A stretch of DNA of 64,000 bases. Source: Verrucomicrobiaceae bacterium (lineage in GTDB: Bacteria > Verrucomicrobiota > Verrucomicrobiia > Verrucomicrobiales > Verrucomicrobiaceae). Positions 7,370 through 16,534 of the stretch are shown here, in pieces. The stretch lies in assembly GCA_027490195.1 (NCBI GenBank), contig JAIXYN010000024.1, positions 62,001-126,000 on the forward strand, in the 5' to 3' direction. A program made the position numbers and the translations under genes. The number at the start of each line of letters is the position of its first letter. Within the stretch, counting starts at the first letter, position 1. Below the pieces are notes generated by a model that had not been told where the DNA came from, did no database searches, and saw only the letters and a program-made list of their open reading frames with translations.

Positions 7370-10300
7370 ATGACACGGTCCAGCCTTCCAGCCTTCCTTT
7401 TCCTTCTCACCTGCCACACTGCGGGAGTGTCATTTGCTGCCGACGACGATGCAGCGCGTTCGGCGATGAAATTCTTCGAAAACGAGGTGCGTCCCATTCT
7501 GGTAAAACGCTGTTACGACTGCCACAGCAAGACCAAGCAGAAGGGCGGCCTGCGGGTGGACAACATCGGCTATTTGAAGACGGGCGGAGACACCGGCCCC
7601 GCCCTGATTCCTGGCCATCCTGAGAAGTCGGCATTGATCGAGGCGATTCATTATGCGGACGAGGAGTTTCAGATGCCGCCCAAGAACAACGGTGGCAAGA
7701 TGCCCGACGCTGAGATCGCGGTTTTGGAAAAGTGGATCAAACTTGGCGCGCCATGGCCGCAGGATGCGGCGGAGAAGGTCGTCGTAACGGAAGGCGGCTT
7801 CACCGAAGAGCAGCGCAATTACTGGTTCTTCAAACCGGTGGCGAAGGTTGCCCCGCCCAAAGTGAAGAGCTCATGGGTGCGCAATGACATCGATCGGTTC
7901 GTCTTGGCGAAGCAGATGGAGATGAAGCTCGACCCGGCGGCGGCAGCGGACCGGAATGAACTGGTACGGCGCGTGTACTTCGATCTACAGGGCCTGCCGC
8001 CGACCCGCGAGCAGATCGACTCGTTTGTGAAAGACAAGGACCCGCGTGCTTATGAAAAGCTAGTGGATGAGCTGCTGGCCAGCCCGCAATACGGCGAGCG
8101 TTGGGCCCAGCATTGGCTCGACCTCGTGCGCTATGCGGAGAGCGACGGTTACAATGCAGATGAGTATCGCCCATCCGTGTGGCCCTACCGCGACTACGTC
8201 ATCAAATCGTTCAACGACGACAAACCCTACGACCAATTCGTTCGCGAGCAGCTCGCGGGCGATGAGATCGCGCCGAATGACCCGAATGTGCTCATCGCCA
8301 CCTGCTTCCTGCGCAATCCGGTGTACGAATGGAATCAGCGCGATGTGAAGGGTCAGTGGGACATCATTCTCACTGACATGACAGACACCACCGGTGAGCT
8401 CTTCCTCGGCCTGAGCATGGGCTGCGCTCACTGCCACAATCACAAGTTCGATCCCATCCTGCAGAAGGACTACTATCGCCTGCGTGCCTTCCTGGCTCCG
8501 GTGCAATGGCGTGATGACATGAAGCTGGCGACTCCTGCTGAAAAGAAAGCTTTCGATGAACAGCAGGCCAAGTGGGAAACCGCCACCGCTGACATTCGCG
8601 CCAAGATGGACGCGCTGACCAAGCCTCTGGTCGAGCCCAAAGTGGAGCGCGCTCTGACGCGTTTCACAGAAGACCTGCAGGAAATGGTGCGCAAGCCGGA
8701 TGAGAAGCGTGAGGCTTTGGAAAAACAGCTCGCCGGATTGTGTGAGCGGCAATTGCAGCGCGAGCGCAAGACCTTTGATCCGATGAAGAGTCTCAAAACG
8801 GATGAAAAAAAGGCGGAATACAAGGCATTGGCGGATGAGTTGAAGAAATTTGACGAACTAAAGCCGAAACCTTTGCTGGATGCTTTTGTGGCAACGGATG
8901 CCGGGACGAAAGCACCCTCAGTAGCGCTTAAGACGCGCAAGGGTGAGCAGGAAATCGCGCCGGGTTTCCTCACCTTGCTGGAGCCGAAGGAACCCGAGAT
9001 CAAACCCATCGGCAATTCCACCGGTCGCCGTACCGTGCTGGCAAACTGGATCACACGCCCAGACAACCGGCTCTCGACACGCGTCATCGTGAATCGTGTT
9101 TGGCAGTATCATTTCGGCCGCGGCATCGTCGCTACCGCGAGCGATTTTGGGAAACTGGGCGAGAAACCCACGCATCCCGAACTACTCGACTACCTTGCCA
9201 CCAAGTTCGTTGCGAATGGCTGGCATTTGAAGCCGCTGCACCGTGAGATCATGCTCTCCGCAACGTATCGCCAGACGGCACGACGCGAACCGACCTCCGC
9301 CATCGCTCAGATCGATCCATCCAACCATTACCTGTGGCACTTCAATCCCCGCCGTCTTGATGCAGAGCAGGTGCGCGACGCGCTGTTGGCTGCCAGTGGG
9401 GAACTCGACGCAAAATCAGGCGGTCCCGCCGAAGATGGCAACGGCACCCGCCGCTCCATCTACACAATGAAGAAGCGCAACAATCAGAACGAGCTGCTTC
9501 GCGCGCTTGATGCACCCGCCGGATTTGCCAGCACCGCCGAACGTCAAAGCACCACGACCCCAACGCAGGCCCTGCAACTTCTCAATGGCGACTGGCTGTT
9601 GGCCCGTGCGCGCAAGCTGGCTGAACGCGTGGAAAATATCGACGATGTCTGGCTCGCCGTACTGGGCCGGTTGCCAACGAAACTCGAGCGCGAGAAAGCG
9701 GAATCCTTTTTGAAGAAACGCGCTGGGACTGCGACTGCGCCGGTGGCGGCGAATGACGCGGATGAAAGCAGTGGCGCATTCAAGGAGAACTCACCGCATG
9801 AGCGCCTCGTGGTCCAAAACGGCGAGAAGGAAGGGGATGAATTCACCGTGGAGGCCGTCGCAAGCCTCAACAGCGTCGATGTTAACGCCTCGGTGCGGAC
9901 CATCGCCTCCCGCTGGAATGGCGGAAAAGACAGTCTGGAGTCCTTCGGCTGGAGCCTCGGCGTGACGGGCGTGAAATCACGGTTCAAGCCGCGCAATGTC
10001 ATCATGCAGGTCGTTGGAGAGGATGAAAACTCGAACATCGGCTATCAAGTGGTGCCGTCGGACATTCATATCGAACTGGGCCGGCGTTATCATATCGTCG
10101 CACGTGTTTCCTGCACCGGTCACACCGTCACTTTCACGGTGCGTGATCTCGACACAACGGGAGCCGCATCGGAATCCGTCGTGGTTCCCATGGACATTCG
10201 TTCGAAACTCAGCATGGGCACTTCGCAGCTTGTGATTGGAGGTTTGAACAAGCGTGCGCCCACACATCAGTGGGATGGCCGGATCGAGGCGCTGCGCGTG

Positions 10301-10516
10301 GCCAGTGGTCTTCTTGATGACAAGTCTCTCAACATCGATGCGGAGAAATGGTCCGCCGGTCTTTTCACCTGGCGCGCTGCGGATCCACTGACTTCGCAGC
10401 TTGCTTGGACGGGTTCGGATGCCAAGAGCGTCGAAGCTAATGATCCATTTCATCAGGCCATGAATGATCTCTGCCAGGTTCTGCTGAATACGAACGAGTT
10501 CTTTTACCTTCACTAA
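7370..10516 (+). CDS. PSCyt1-DUF1549-DUF1553 heme protein with LamG-like insert
   Basis: A 1048-residue exported multidomain protein. ATG 7370 opens a Sec signal (MTRSSLPAFLFLLTCHTAG). PSCyt1 follows with heme motif CYDCH at 48-52 and a FQMPPKNN axial-Met candidate. DUF1549 (PSCyt2) spans about 165-375 and holds a second CxxCH, CAHCH at 352-356. A charged helical linker runs to about 530, then DUF1553 with NRVWQYHFGRGIV near 575 and PRRLDAEQVRDALL. A concanavalin A/LamG-like beta domain (about 805-985) splits DUF1553 from its last helix, DLCQVLLNTNEFFYLH. It is likely to be a periplasmic or surface di-heme protein. The partner DUF1501 gene starts 4 nt downstream. Confidence 0.93.
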   Translation: MTRSSLPAFLFLLTCHTAGVSFAADDDAARSAMKFFENEVRPILVKRCYDCHSKTKQKGGLRVDNIGYLKTGGDTGPALIPGHPEKSALIEAIHYADEEFQMPPKNNGGKMPDAEIAVLEKWIKLGAPWPQDAAEKVVVTEGGFTEEQRNYWFFKPVAKVAPPKVKSSWVRNDIDRFVLAKQMEMKLDPAAAADRNELVRRVYFDLQGLPPTREQIDSFVKDKDPRAYEKLVDELLASPQYGERWAQHWLDLVRYAESDGYNADEYRPSVWPYRDYVIKSFNDDKPYDQFVREQLAGDEIAPNDPNVLIATCFLRNPVYEWNQRDVKGQWDIILTDMTDTTGELFLGLSMGCAHCHNHKFDPILQKDYYRLRAFLAPVQWRDDMKLATPAEKKAFDEQQAKWETATADIRAKMDALTKPLVEPKVERALTRFTEDLQEMVRKPDEKREALEKQLAGLCERQLQRERKTFDPMKSLKTDEKKAEYKALADELKKFDELKPKPLLDAFVATDAGTKAPSVALKTRKGEQEIAPGFLTLLEPKEPEIKPIGNSTGRRTVLANWITRPDNRLSTRVIVNRVWQYHFGRGIVATASDFGKLGEKPTHPELLDYLATKFVANGWHLKPLHREIMLSATYRQTARREPTSAIAQIDPSNHYLWHFNPRRLDAEQVRDALLAASGELDAKSGGPAEDGNGTRRSIYTMKKRNNQNELLRALDAPAGFASTAERQSTTTPTQALQLLNGDWLLARARKLAERVENIDDVWLAVLGRLPTKLEREKAESFLKKRAGTATAPVAANDADESSGAFKENSPHERLVVQNGEKEGDEFTVEAVASLNSVDVNASVRTIASRWNGGKDSLESFGWSLGVTGVKSRFKPRNVIMQVVGEDENSNIGYQVVPSDIHIELGRRYHIVARVSCTGHTVTFTVRDLDTTGAASESVVVPMDIRSKLSMGTSQLVIGGLNKRAPTHQWDGRIEALRVASGLLDDKSLNIDAEKWSAGLFTWRAADPLTSQLAWTGSDAKSVEANDPFHQAMNDLCQVLLNTNEFFYLH

Positions 10517-10520
10517 TGCC

Positions 10521-11927
10521 ATGAGCTGCAATCGATTCGAATTTCCCAATACACGGCGCGAGTTTCTTCAAACGGCCGGTTGCGGCTTTGGAGCCGTGGC
10601 GCTGGCCGGTTTGCTGGGTGAACAAAGTGCCTCTGCTGCCACCACGCTGCCACAGCGTGCCGCGAAGGCCAAGAGCGTGATCTTCCTGTTCATGGAAGGC
10701 GGCCCCAGCCACCTCGACACCTTTGATTACAAGCCGCTGTTGAACAAGCTCGCCGGTCAGTCTCTGCCTGCGAGCTTCAAGCCGCCGATTACCGCCATGG
10801 GTGAAACCAAGTCGCCGCTGCTCGAATGCAAACGCACTTGGAAGCAATACGGCCAGGGTGGCCTGTGGATCTCGGACTGGTTTCAAAACGTGGCGCAGCA
10901 TGCGGATGACCTCGCGGTAATCCATTCCTGCGCTTCGAGCGGCATCAATCATGCGGGCGGTGTTTGTTCCATGAACACCGGCTCCGTCTTTGGTGGACGC
11001 CCTTCGCTCGGCGCTTGGGCCTCGTATGGGCTTGGCTCTGAAAACCAAAATCTGCCCGGCTTTGTGGTCATCAAAGACAGCGAAGCCACCGTGGTCAATG
11101 GCGTGCGCAACTGGGGCAATGGCTTCATGCCCGCTGTCTATCAGGGCGTCGAGTTCAACTCCGATGGCGTACCGATCAAATACCTCGACAATCCCAAAGG
11201 CGTGGATCGCAAGCGTCAGCGTGACAAGCTTGACCTGCTCGGTGCCTTGAACCGTGACTACGGTGCAACTCGTGCCAGCAACACCGAGCTCGATGCCCGC
11301 ATTCGTGGCTATGAACTCGCCTACAAGATGCAGGCCGAGGCACCGCAAGCAGTTGATCTCAGCAAAGAAACCGAGGCCACCAAGCAGCTCTACGGCATGG
11401 ACAACGAGGCCACCGCTGTGTTTGGCCGCAACTGCCTGCTTGCGCGTCGCCTCGTCGAAAACGGTGTGCGCTTCATCCAGCTCTACAGCGGTGCCGGCAG
11501 CAAGTGGGACAGCCATAAAGGCATCGAGGTGAATCACTCCAAGCTCTGCAATGCCGTCGATCGTCCCATCGCAGGTTTGCTCGCAGATCTGAAAGCACGC
11601 GGTTTGCTCGACGAAACCCTCGTCATCTGGGGCGGTGAATTTGGCCGTACTCCGATGAGTGAGCAGGGAGACGGTCGTGACCACAACCCCACCGGTTTCA
11701 CCATGTGGATGGCCGGTGGCGGCGTGAAAGGCGGCCAGACCTACGGAGCCACCGACGACCTTGGTCTTTACGCCGTCGAAGACCGCCTGCATGTGCATGA
11801 CATCCATTCGACCATCCTCTATTTGATGGGTCTCGATCACACGAAAATCGTCTATAACCACAAAGGCCGTCCCGAACGCATTGACCAGAATGAGGGACAC
11901 CCGATGACCAAACTGCTGGGCGCTTGA
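10521..11927 (+). CDS. DUF1501 protein, Tat-exported
   Basis: A 468-residue DUF1501 protein beginning with a Tat signal (NTRREFLQTAGCGFGAVALA, cleavage near SASA-A). Core motifs are SVIFLFMEGGPSHLDTFDYK, RPSLGAWASYGLGSENQNLP, VIWGGEFGRTP and QGDGRDHNPTGFTMWMAGGG, with the C-terminal HVHDIHSTILYLMGLDH. The fold is that of the sulfatase/alkaline phosphatase clan, but I do not see the formylglycine sulfatase signature (CxPSR), so a classical sulfatase role is unsupported. It lies 4 nt after the large PSCyt gene, so the two are almost certainly one operon. Confidence 0.93.
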   Translation: MSCNRFEFPNTRREFLQTAGCGFGAVALAGLLGEQSASAATTLPQRAAKAKSVIFLFMEGGPSHLDTFDYKPLLNKLAGQSLPASFKPPITAMGETKSPLLECKRTWKQYGQGGLWISDWFQNVAQHADDLAVIHSCASSGINHAGGVCSMNTGSVFGGRPSLGAWASYGLGSENQNLPGFVVIKDSEATVVNGVRNWGNGFMPAVYQGVEFNSDGVPIKYLDNPKGVDRKRQRDKLDLLGALNRDYGATRASNTELDARIRGYELAYKMQAEAPQAVDLSKETEATKQLYGMDNEATAVFGRNCLLARRLVENGVRFIQLYSGAGSKWDSHKGIEVNHSKLCNAVDRPIAGLLADLKARGLLDETLVIWGGEFGRTPMSEQGDGRDHNPTGFTMWMAGGGVKGGQTYGATDDLGLYAVEDRLHVHDIHSTILYLMGLDHTKIVYNHKGRPERIDQNEGHPMTKLLGA

Positions 11928-12003
11928 TCGTGGCGGGCGGTGAGTCCGCTTCACCAAGATGATTCCTTTGCAAAGCCTTCGAGAGGTTGACCGTTTGCTT
12001 TGC

Positions 12004-13185
12004 ATGCACCTTCGTTTCCTCGCCCTCCTTTTCCCCCTGCTGCTCACTTCTGTTCTAGCCCAAACCGGACTGCAAAAGACGGACGTCACTCTGGTGCCGC
12101 CGAAGAATCTCAAAACGAAGCTGGCGCCGGGTTACAAGATTCCCATCGTCGATATCAGTGGTGAGAAGGAGCGCCAGGTCATCGTCGATCGGGAGAAAGG
12201 CCAATATCTCGGCCACCCGACCACGCTGCTGCTCGAAGACAACAAGACCATGCTCATTGTCTATCCGAAAGGACATGGACGTGGCCCCATCGTTTACAAG
12301 CGCAGCAACGACACGGGCCTGACGTGGAGCGAGCGGCTGCCGACGCCAAAATCGTGGGAGACATCCCTGGAGGTGCCGACGCTGCACCGCGTCGTGGATG
12401 CCAGCGGCAAGACGCGCATCATCATGTTCAGTGGCCTTCATCCCATTCGCATGGCCGTGACCGAGGATGATGGCGCGAACTGGAGCGAGCTGGCACCCAT
12501 CGGCAACTTCGGCGGCATTGTCACTATGGGTACGGTGATTGACTTGAAAACACCGGGGCATTACCTCGCATTCTTCCATGACGATGGCCGCTACATTCGC
12601 GGCGCACCAGCCAAAGCATGGCGCTTCTGGGTTTACACCACGCTTTCCAAAGACGGCGGCCTCACCTGGAGTGCGCCTACGCCCATCGCCATGCTGCCAA
12701 ATGCGAACTTGTGCGAGCCGGGCGCGTTGCGCTCGCCAGATGGCAAACAGATCGCCGTGTTGCTGCGCGAAAACTCACGAAAGTACAATTCGTGCGTCAT
12801 CTTCTCGAACGACGAAGGCCAGACATGGAGTGAGCCGAAGGAACTGCCTGCTGCGCTCACGGGAGATCGGCATGTCGCCAAATACACGCCTGATGGCCGC
12901 CTGTTCATCAGCTTCCGTGACACCACACACGTTACCCCGACCAAGGGAGACTGGGTCGGCTGGGTGGGCAAATACGAGGACATCGTCAATGGCACTGAAG
13001 GACAGTATCGCGTGCGCATCATGGACAACACCAAAGGCGCTGACTGCACCTACCCTGGCATTGAGGTGCTGCCAGACGGCACCATTGTCACCACCACGTA
13101 TGGTCACTGGACGGAAGGCGAGGCTCCCTACATCGTGAGCGTACGTTTCAAACTGCCCGAGCTCGATGCAAAGGCCACCAAATAA
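12004..13185 (+). CDS. Secreted BNR/Asp-box sialidase-like protein
   Basis: A 393-residue exported protein. ATG 12004 starts a clear Sec signal (MHLRFLALLFPLLLTSVLAQ). At least four Asp-box (SxDxGxTW) repeats are visible: SNDTGLTWSE, TEDDGANWSE, SKDGGLTWSA and SNDEGQTWSE, which indicate a six-bladed BNR beta-propeller as in exo-sialidases. LREN and a later YPGIEVLPDGTIVTTTYGHW block fit the sialidase-like family of Planctomycetota and Verrucomicrobiota. An Arg triad cannot be confirmed by eye, so activity on sialic acid is not established; other exo-glycosidase or binding roles are possible. It probably belongs to the same transcriptional run as the preceding PSCyt/DUF1501 pair, 76 nt upstream. 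Confidence 0.85.
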   Translation: MHLRFLALLFPLLLTSVLAQTGLQKTDVTLVPPKNLKTKLAPGYKIPIVDISGEKERQVIVDREKGQYLGHPTTLLLEDNKTMLIVYPKGHGRGPIVYKRSNDTGLTWSERLPTPKSWETSLEVPTLHRVVDASGKTRIIMFSGLHPIRMAVTEDDGANWSELAPIGNFGGIVTMGTVIDLKTPGHYLAFFHDDGRYIRGAPAKAWRFWVYTTLSKDGGLTWSAPTPIAMLPNANLCEPGALRSPDGKQIAVLLRENSRKYNSCVIFSNDEGQTWSEPKELPAALTGDRHVAKYTPDGRLFISFRDTTHVTPTKGDWVGWVGKYEDIVNGTEGQYRVRIMDNTKGADCTYPGIEVLPDGTIVTTTYGHWTEGEAPYIVSVRFKLPELDAKATK

Positions 13186-13207
13186 CGGATCGTCAATTTT
13201 TACAGCT

Positions 13208-14452
13208 ATGACTTCATCCCCCAACCGCCGTCAGTTTCTTTCCACGCTCGCTCTTGGGTCGCTCGCTGCACGCGGGCAGGCGGCACTCAAGTTTCCACCA
13301 ACGCGGGTCATCACAAAAGGCCCCGGGTTCCATTGGTTCGCCTACTATGACAAGCTCCAGTTCTCGCCGGACAACCGCTTTGTGCTCAGCAACAAGGTCA
13401 GCTTTGAGCATCGCTCTCCCACCGCCGATGACGAAATCGAGGTCGGCATGGTCGATCTTCAGGAGAAAGACAAGTGGATTCCGCTTGGCAAGTCGCGTGC
13501 GTGGTGCTGGCAGCAGGGCTGCATGCTGCAATGGATTCCCGGCACCGAATCCAAGGTGATCTGGAACGACCGTGAGAAGGATCGCTTCGTCAGCCATATC
13601 CTCGATGTGAAGACGGGTGAGAAGAACACGATCCCCAGTCCCGTCTACGCTCTAGCTCCAAACGGCAAAGAAGCCGTGAGCTGCGATTTCGCGCGCGTGG
13701 CCGACTGCCGGCCCGGCTACGGCTACGCAGGCATCAAGGACCGCTTTTTCGATGATATGGCACCAGCAGGAAGCGGCGTCACTCACGTGAATCTCGAAAC
13801 CGGCGCGGAGAAGCTTATCGTCTCGCACGAGCTGCTCGCCAAGACCGGAGTGGTCGTGGACAATCATCCTGACTCCAAGCATCACGCTTACCACCTTCTC
13901 GTCGGCCCCAATGGCAAACGCTTCATCATGCTGCATCGCTGGACGCAGCCGAAAGGTGGACATCTGACCCGCCTGATCACGGCGAACATGGACGGCAGCG
14001 ATCTTCGCATCGTCATTCCCAATGGCTATGCCTCTCACTTCATCTGGCGGGATGCCACGCACATCCTCTCGCAGGCCAAGGACTGGCTCGGCAACAAGGA
14101 GTGGGGCGACTTCCTATTCGAGGACAAAGACAGCGGCATCGTCGAGGAGATCGGTCATGGTGTGCTCGACAGTGGCGGCCACCTGACTTACCTGCATCGC
14201 AACGAGTGGATTCTGAACGACACCTATCCCAAAAGCGTGCGTCGCATCCAGACCCCACACCTGTATCACATCGCCACCAACAAACGCATCGACCTCGGCG
14301 AGTTCCACTTACCCCGCGAATACTCCGGCGAATGGCGTGTGGACAATCATCCACGCTCCAGCCGTGACGAGCGCCGGGTGTGCATCGACGCTCCTCATGC
14401 CGATCAAGGCAGGCAGTTGCATCTCATCGACATTCAGGGACTGATGACCTGA
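13208..14452 (+). CDS. Tat-exported WD40/oligogalacturonate lyase-like beta-propeller protein
   Basis: A 414-residue protein; ATG 13208 gives a Tat signal (NRRQFLSTLALGSLAARGQA). The rest reads as a seven-bladed propeller. Repeated strands include LQFSPDNRFVLSNKV, CMLQWIPGTESKVIWNDRE, HHAYHLLVGPNGKRFIMLHR, LITANMDGSDLRIVI and WRVDNHPRSSRDERRVCID. The layout of HW-type residues and repeated Asn-His resembles oligogalacturonate lyase-type propellers (PL22), but I cannot identify the metal-binding His set with certainty, so lyase activity is a suggestion only. It starts 22 nt after the sialidase-like gene and is likely co-transcribed with it. Confidence 0.75.
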   Translation: MTSSPNRRQFLSTLALGSLAARGQAALKFPPTRVITKGPGFHWFAYYDKLQFSPDNRFVLSNKVSFEHRSPTADDEIEVGMVDLQEKDKWIPLGKSRAWCWQQGCMLQWIPGTESKVIWNDREKDRFVSHILDVKTGEKNTIPSPVYALAPNGKEAVSCDFARVADCRPGYGYAGIKDRFFDDMAPAGSGVTHVNLETGAEKLIVSHELLAKTGVVVDNHPDSKHHAYHLLVGPNGKRFIMLHRWTQPKGGHLTRLITANMDGSDLRIVIPNGYASHFIWRDATHILSQAKDWLGNKEWGDFLFEDKDSGIVEEIGHGVLDSGGHLTYLHRNEWILNDTYPKSVRRIQTPHLYHIATNKRIDLGEFHLPREYSGEWRVDNHPRSSRDERRVCIDAPHADQGRQLHLIDIQGLMT

Positions 14453-14486
14453 TCAATCGCAGGACTTCGCTGCGTAGGTGTAAGCC

Positions 14487-15497
14487 ATGATGAAACAGGT
14501 CCTCACTCTAGCCGCCGCTCTCTTCCTCAGTCTGGCAGGCTCCGCATTCTCCCAAGACACGCTCAAGCCGCTTTGTGCCGGCATCATCGGCCTAGATACC
14601 TCGCATGTGCCAGCGTTCACCAAGCTCTTCAACAATCCGAAGGCCGATGGTGATCTCGCAGGCATCAAAGTGGTGGCAGGTTATCCCGGTGGCACCGACA
14701 TGCCTGCCAGCAAAGACCGCGTGGCGAAATTCACCGAGCAGGTGCGCGGCATGGGCGTGGAGATTGTGGATTCCATTCCGAAGCTGCTCGAAAAGGTCGA
14801 TGTCGTGCTGATTGAGAGTGTCGATGGCCGCATCCATTTGAAAGAGGCGCGTGAGGTCTTCCAGTCGGGCAAGCTCGTTTATATCGACAAACCCATCGCT
14901 GGAACACTTCCAGAGACCATCGCTCTGTTTGAGCTCGCGAAGAAGCATCACGTAAAGACCTGGTCGAGTTCATCCTCACGCTTCGGGGCCGACCTTCTTG
15001 CTCTGAAAGGCAACGAGGAAATTGGCGACATCCTCGGCGTCACGACTTGGGGGCCGTGTTCCTATCAGAGCGGCACACCGGACTTGTTTTTCTACGCCAT
15101 TCACGGCATCGAATCGCTCTTCACGCTCATGGGCACCGGCTGCGAAATCGTTTCACGAAGCAAAGGCCCCATCACTGATCAAGTCACTGGGGTATGGAAG
15201 GATGGGCGGATTGGCACCTATCGCGGCATTGTGAAGGGAAAGTCCGAATTCGGTGCCATTGTGTATGGCAGCAAAGGCGTGCGACAGGGGGCCAAAACCA
15301 TCAGTTATGAGGCGCTGTGCCGCCAGATCGGCAAATTCTTCCGTACAGGTGAGCCGCCGGTGAGCGAAGCCGAGACGATCGAAATATTCACCTTCATGGA
15401 GGCGGCAGATGAAAGCCTGCGCCAAGGCGGCAAACCCGTCGCGTTGGCGGATGTGCTGGCGAAGGCGAAAGAAGAGGCGGCGAAACTTGTGCCATGA
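14487..15497 (+). CDS. Exported Gfo/Idh/MocA family oxidoreductase
   Basis: A 336-residue protein with an N-terminal Sec-like signal (MMKQVLTLAAALFLSLAGSA, cleavage after FS-Q), which is unusual for a nucleotide-dependent oxidoreductase. The Rossmann part reads LCAGIIGLDTSHVPAF, a divergent form of GxGxxG. The catalytic EKP motif appears as DKPIAGTLPET near residue 133, keeping the Lys. The C-terminal half has the family's alpha/beta sheet domain. Exported relatives include GH109-type NAD-dependent glycosidases, so sugar processing outside the cytoplasm is plausible. The stop codon overlaps the start of the next gene by 4 nt. Confidence 0.85.
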   Translation: MMKQVLTLAAALFLSLAGSAFSQDTLKPLCAGIIGLDTSHVPAFTKLFNNPKADGDLAGIKVVAGYPGGTDMPASKDRVAKFTEQVRGMGVEIVDSIPKLLEKVDVVLIESVDGRIHLKEAREVFQSGKLVYIDKPIAGTLPETIALFELAKKHHVKTWSSSSSRFGADLLALKGNEEIGDILGVTTWGPCSYQSGTPDLFFYAIHGIESLFTLMGTGCEIVSRSKGPITDQVTGVWKDGRIGTYRGIVKGKSEFGAIVYGSKGVRQGAKTISYEALCRQIGKFFRTGEPPVSEAETIEIFTFMEAADESLRQGGKPVALADVLAKAKEEAAKLVP

Positions 15498-16531
15498 ACC
15501 CAACGCCTCCTTTGATGCCCAAACTCAACAGCCGCCGCCGCTTTCTCGCGGGTCTTCCTGCCATAGGTTTGATCACAACTCATGCCGCCGAGCAGCCAGC
15601 TTTGCAGGACATCGTTTTCGGTTCCTGCCTCGACACGCATGATCACCCGATGCTTGATCGCACGCTCACGCTGCCGCGTGATCTGTTCATCTTCATGGGG
15701 GACAACATCTATGCTGACAAAGGCGGCATCCTGATGATGCAGGAAAAGTACGCGCTGCTCAAACACAGCCGCTTTTTTAAAGGCCTGCAAAACAAGCCCA
15801 TCCTCGCCACATGGGACGATCACGACTTTGGCGAAAACGATGGCGGCGGGAGCTACCTACACAAAAAGGAGGCGCAGGTCGAGTTTTGGAACTGGCTGGA
15901 CGAGCCCACCACGTCGCCACGCCGTCAGCAGGAGGGCGTGTATCACGCGCAGACCTTCGGCCCGGCCGGCCGGCGCGTGCAGGTTGTCATGCTGGACACA
16001 CGCTACTTTCGCAGTCCGCTCAAAAAGGTGGCAAAAGACAAGGCCATGCTCGGTGGTGCTTACGTGCCCACCGATGACACTGCCGCCACCATGCTTGGCG
16101 CAGAGCAATGGAGCTGGCTTGAGCAAGTGCTCCAGCAGCCTGCGGAACTCCGCCTGATCGTATCCAGCATCCAGTTTGCCCCTCAGGCACACGGCGGCGA
16201 ATGCTGGGCCAACATGCCGCACGAGCAACAGCGGCTGCTGAAACTCCTGCGGGGGCAGACTGCGGTTGTTTTGAGCGGCGACCGCCACTGGTGCGAGTTT
16301 TCGCACAATGGCGTGTTCGACTTCACCACCAGCTCGATGACGCAGAAGCATCCGCGCGGCACCCCCACGCCGAACAAGAATCGATGCATGCCCATCACCT
16401 ATCACCTGCCAAACGTCGGCCATCTGAGCATCGACTGGTCCGCTGCCACGATCACGACAAAGGTTCTCGGTGAAGACGGCGGCACGAAGATTAAGCAGAC
16501 CTTGTCATTTCGTGAATTGCAAATCGGTTAG
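15494..16531 (+). CDS. PhoD-like metallophosphatase, Tat-exported
   Basis: A 345-residue protein beginning in the stop of the preceding gene (ATGA). A Tat motif NSRRRFLAGLPAIGLITTHA lies at residues 12-31. Metal-binding blocks of the PhoD family are present: IVFGSCLDTHDHP, FIFMGDNIYADKGG, ILATWDDHDFGENDGG, VVMLDTRYFR and VVLSGDRHWCEF. This suits a phosphodiesterase or alkaline phosphatase in the periplasm. Within the island it could release phosphate from glycan or lipid head groups, which is inference. The next gene begins 4 nt after its stop. Confidence 0.9.
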   Translation: MNPTPPLMPKLNSRRRFLAGLPAIGLITTHAAEQPALQDIVFGSCLDTHDHPMLDRTLTLPRDLFIFMGDNIYADKGGILMMQEKYALLKHSRFFKGLQNKPILATWDDHDFGENDGGGSYLHKKEAQVEFWNWLDEPTTSPRRQQEGVYHAQTFGPAGRRVQVVMLDTRYFRSPLKKVAKDKAMLGGAYVPTDDTAATMLGAEQWSWLEQVLQQPAELRLIVSSIQFAPQAHGGECWANMPHEQQRLLKLLRGQTAVVLSGDRHWCEFSHNGVFDFTTSSMTQKHPRGTPTPNKNRCMPITYHLPNVGHLSIDWSAATITTKVLGEDGGTKIKQTLSFRELQIG

Positions 16532-16534
16532 CGC

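Noticed and set aside
10437-12113. Minus-strand frame of 558 codons over the DUF1501 gene
   Set aside because: Same reason: antisense to a clear gene; low-complexity, no domain.
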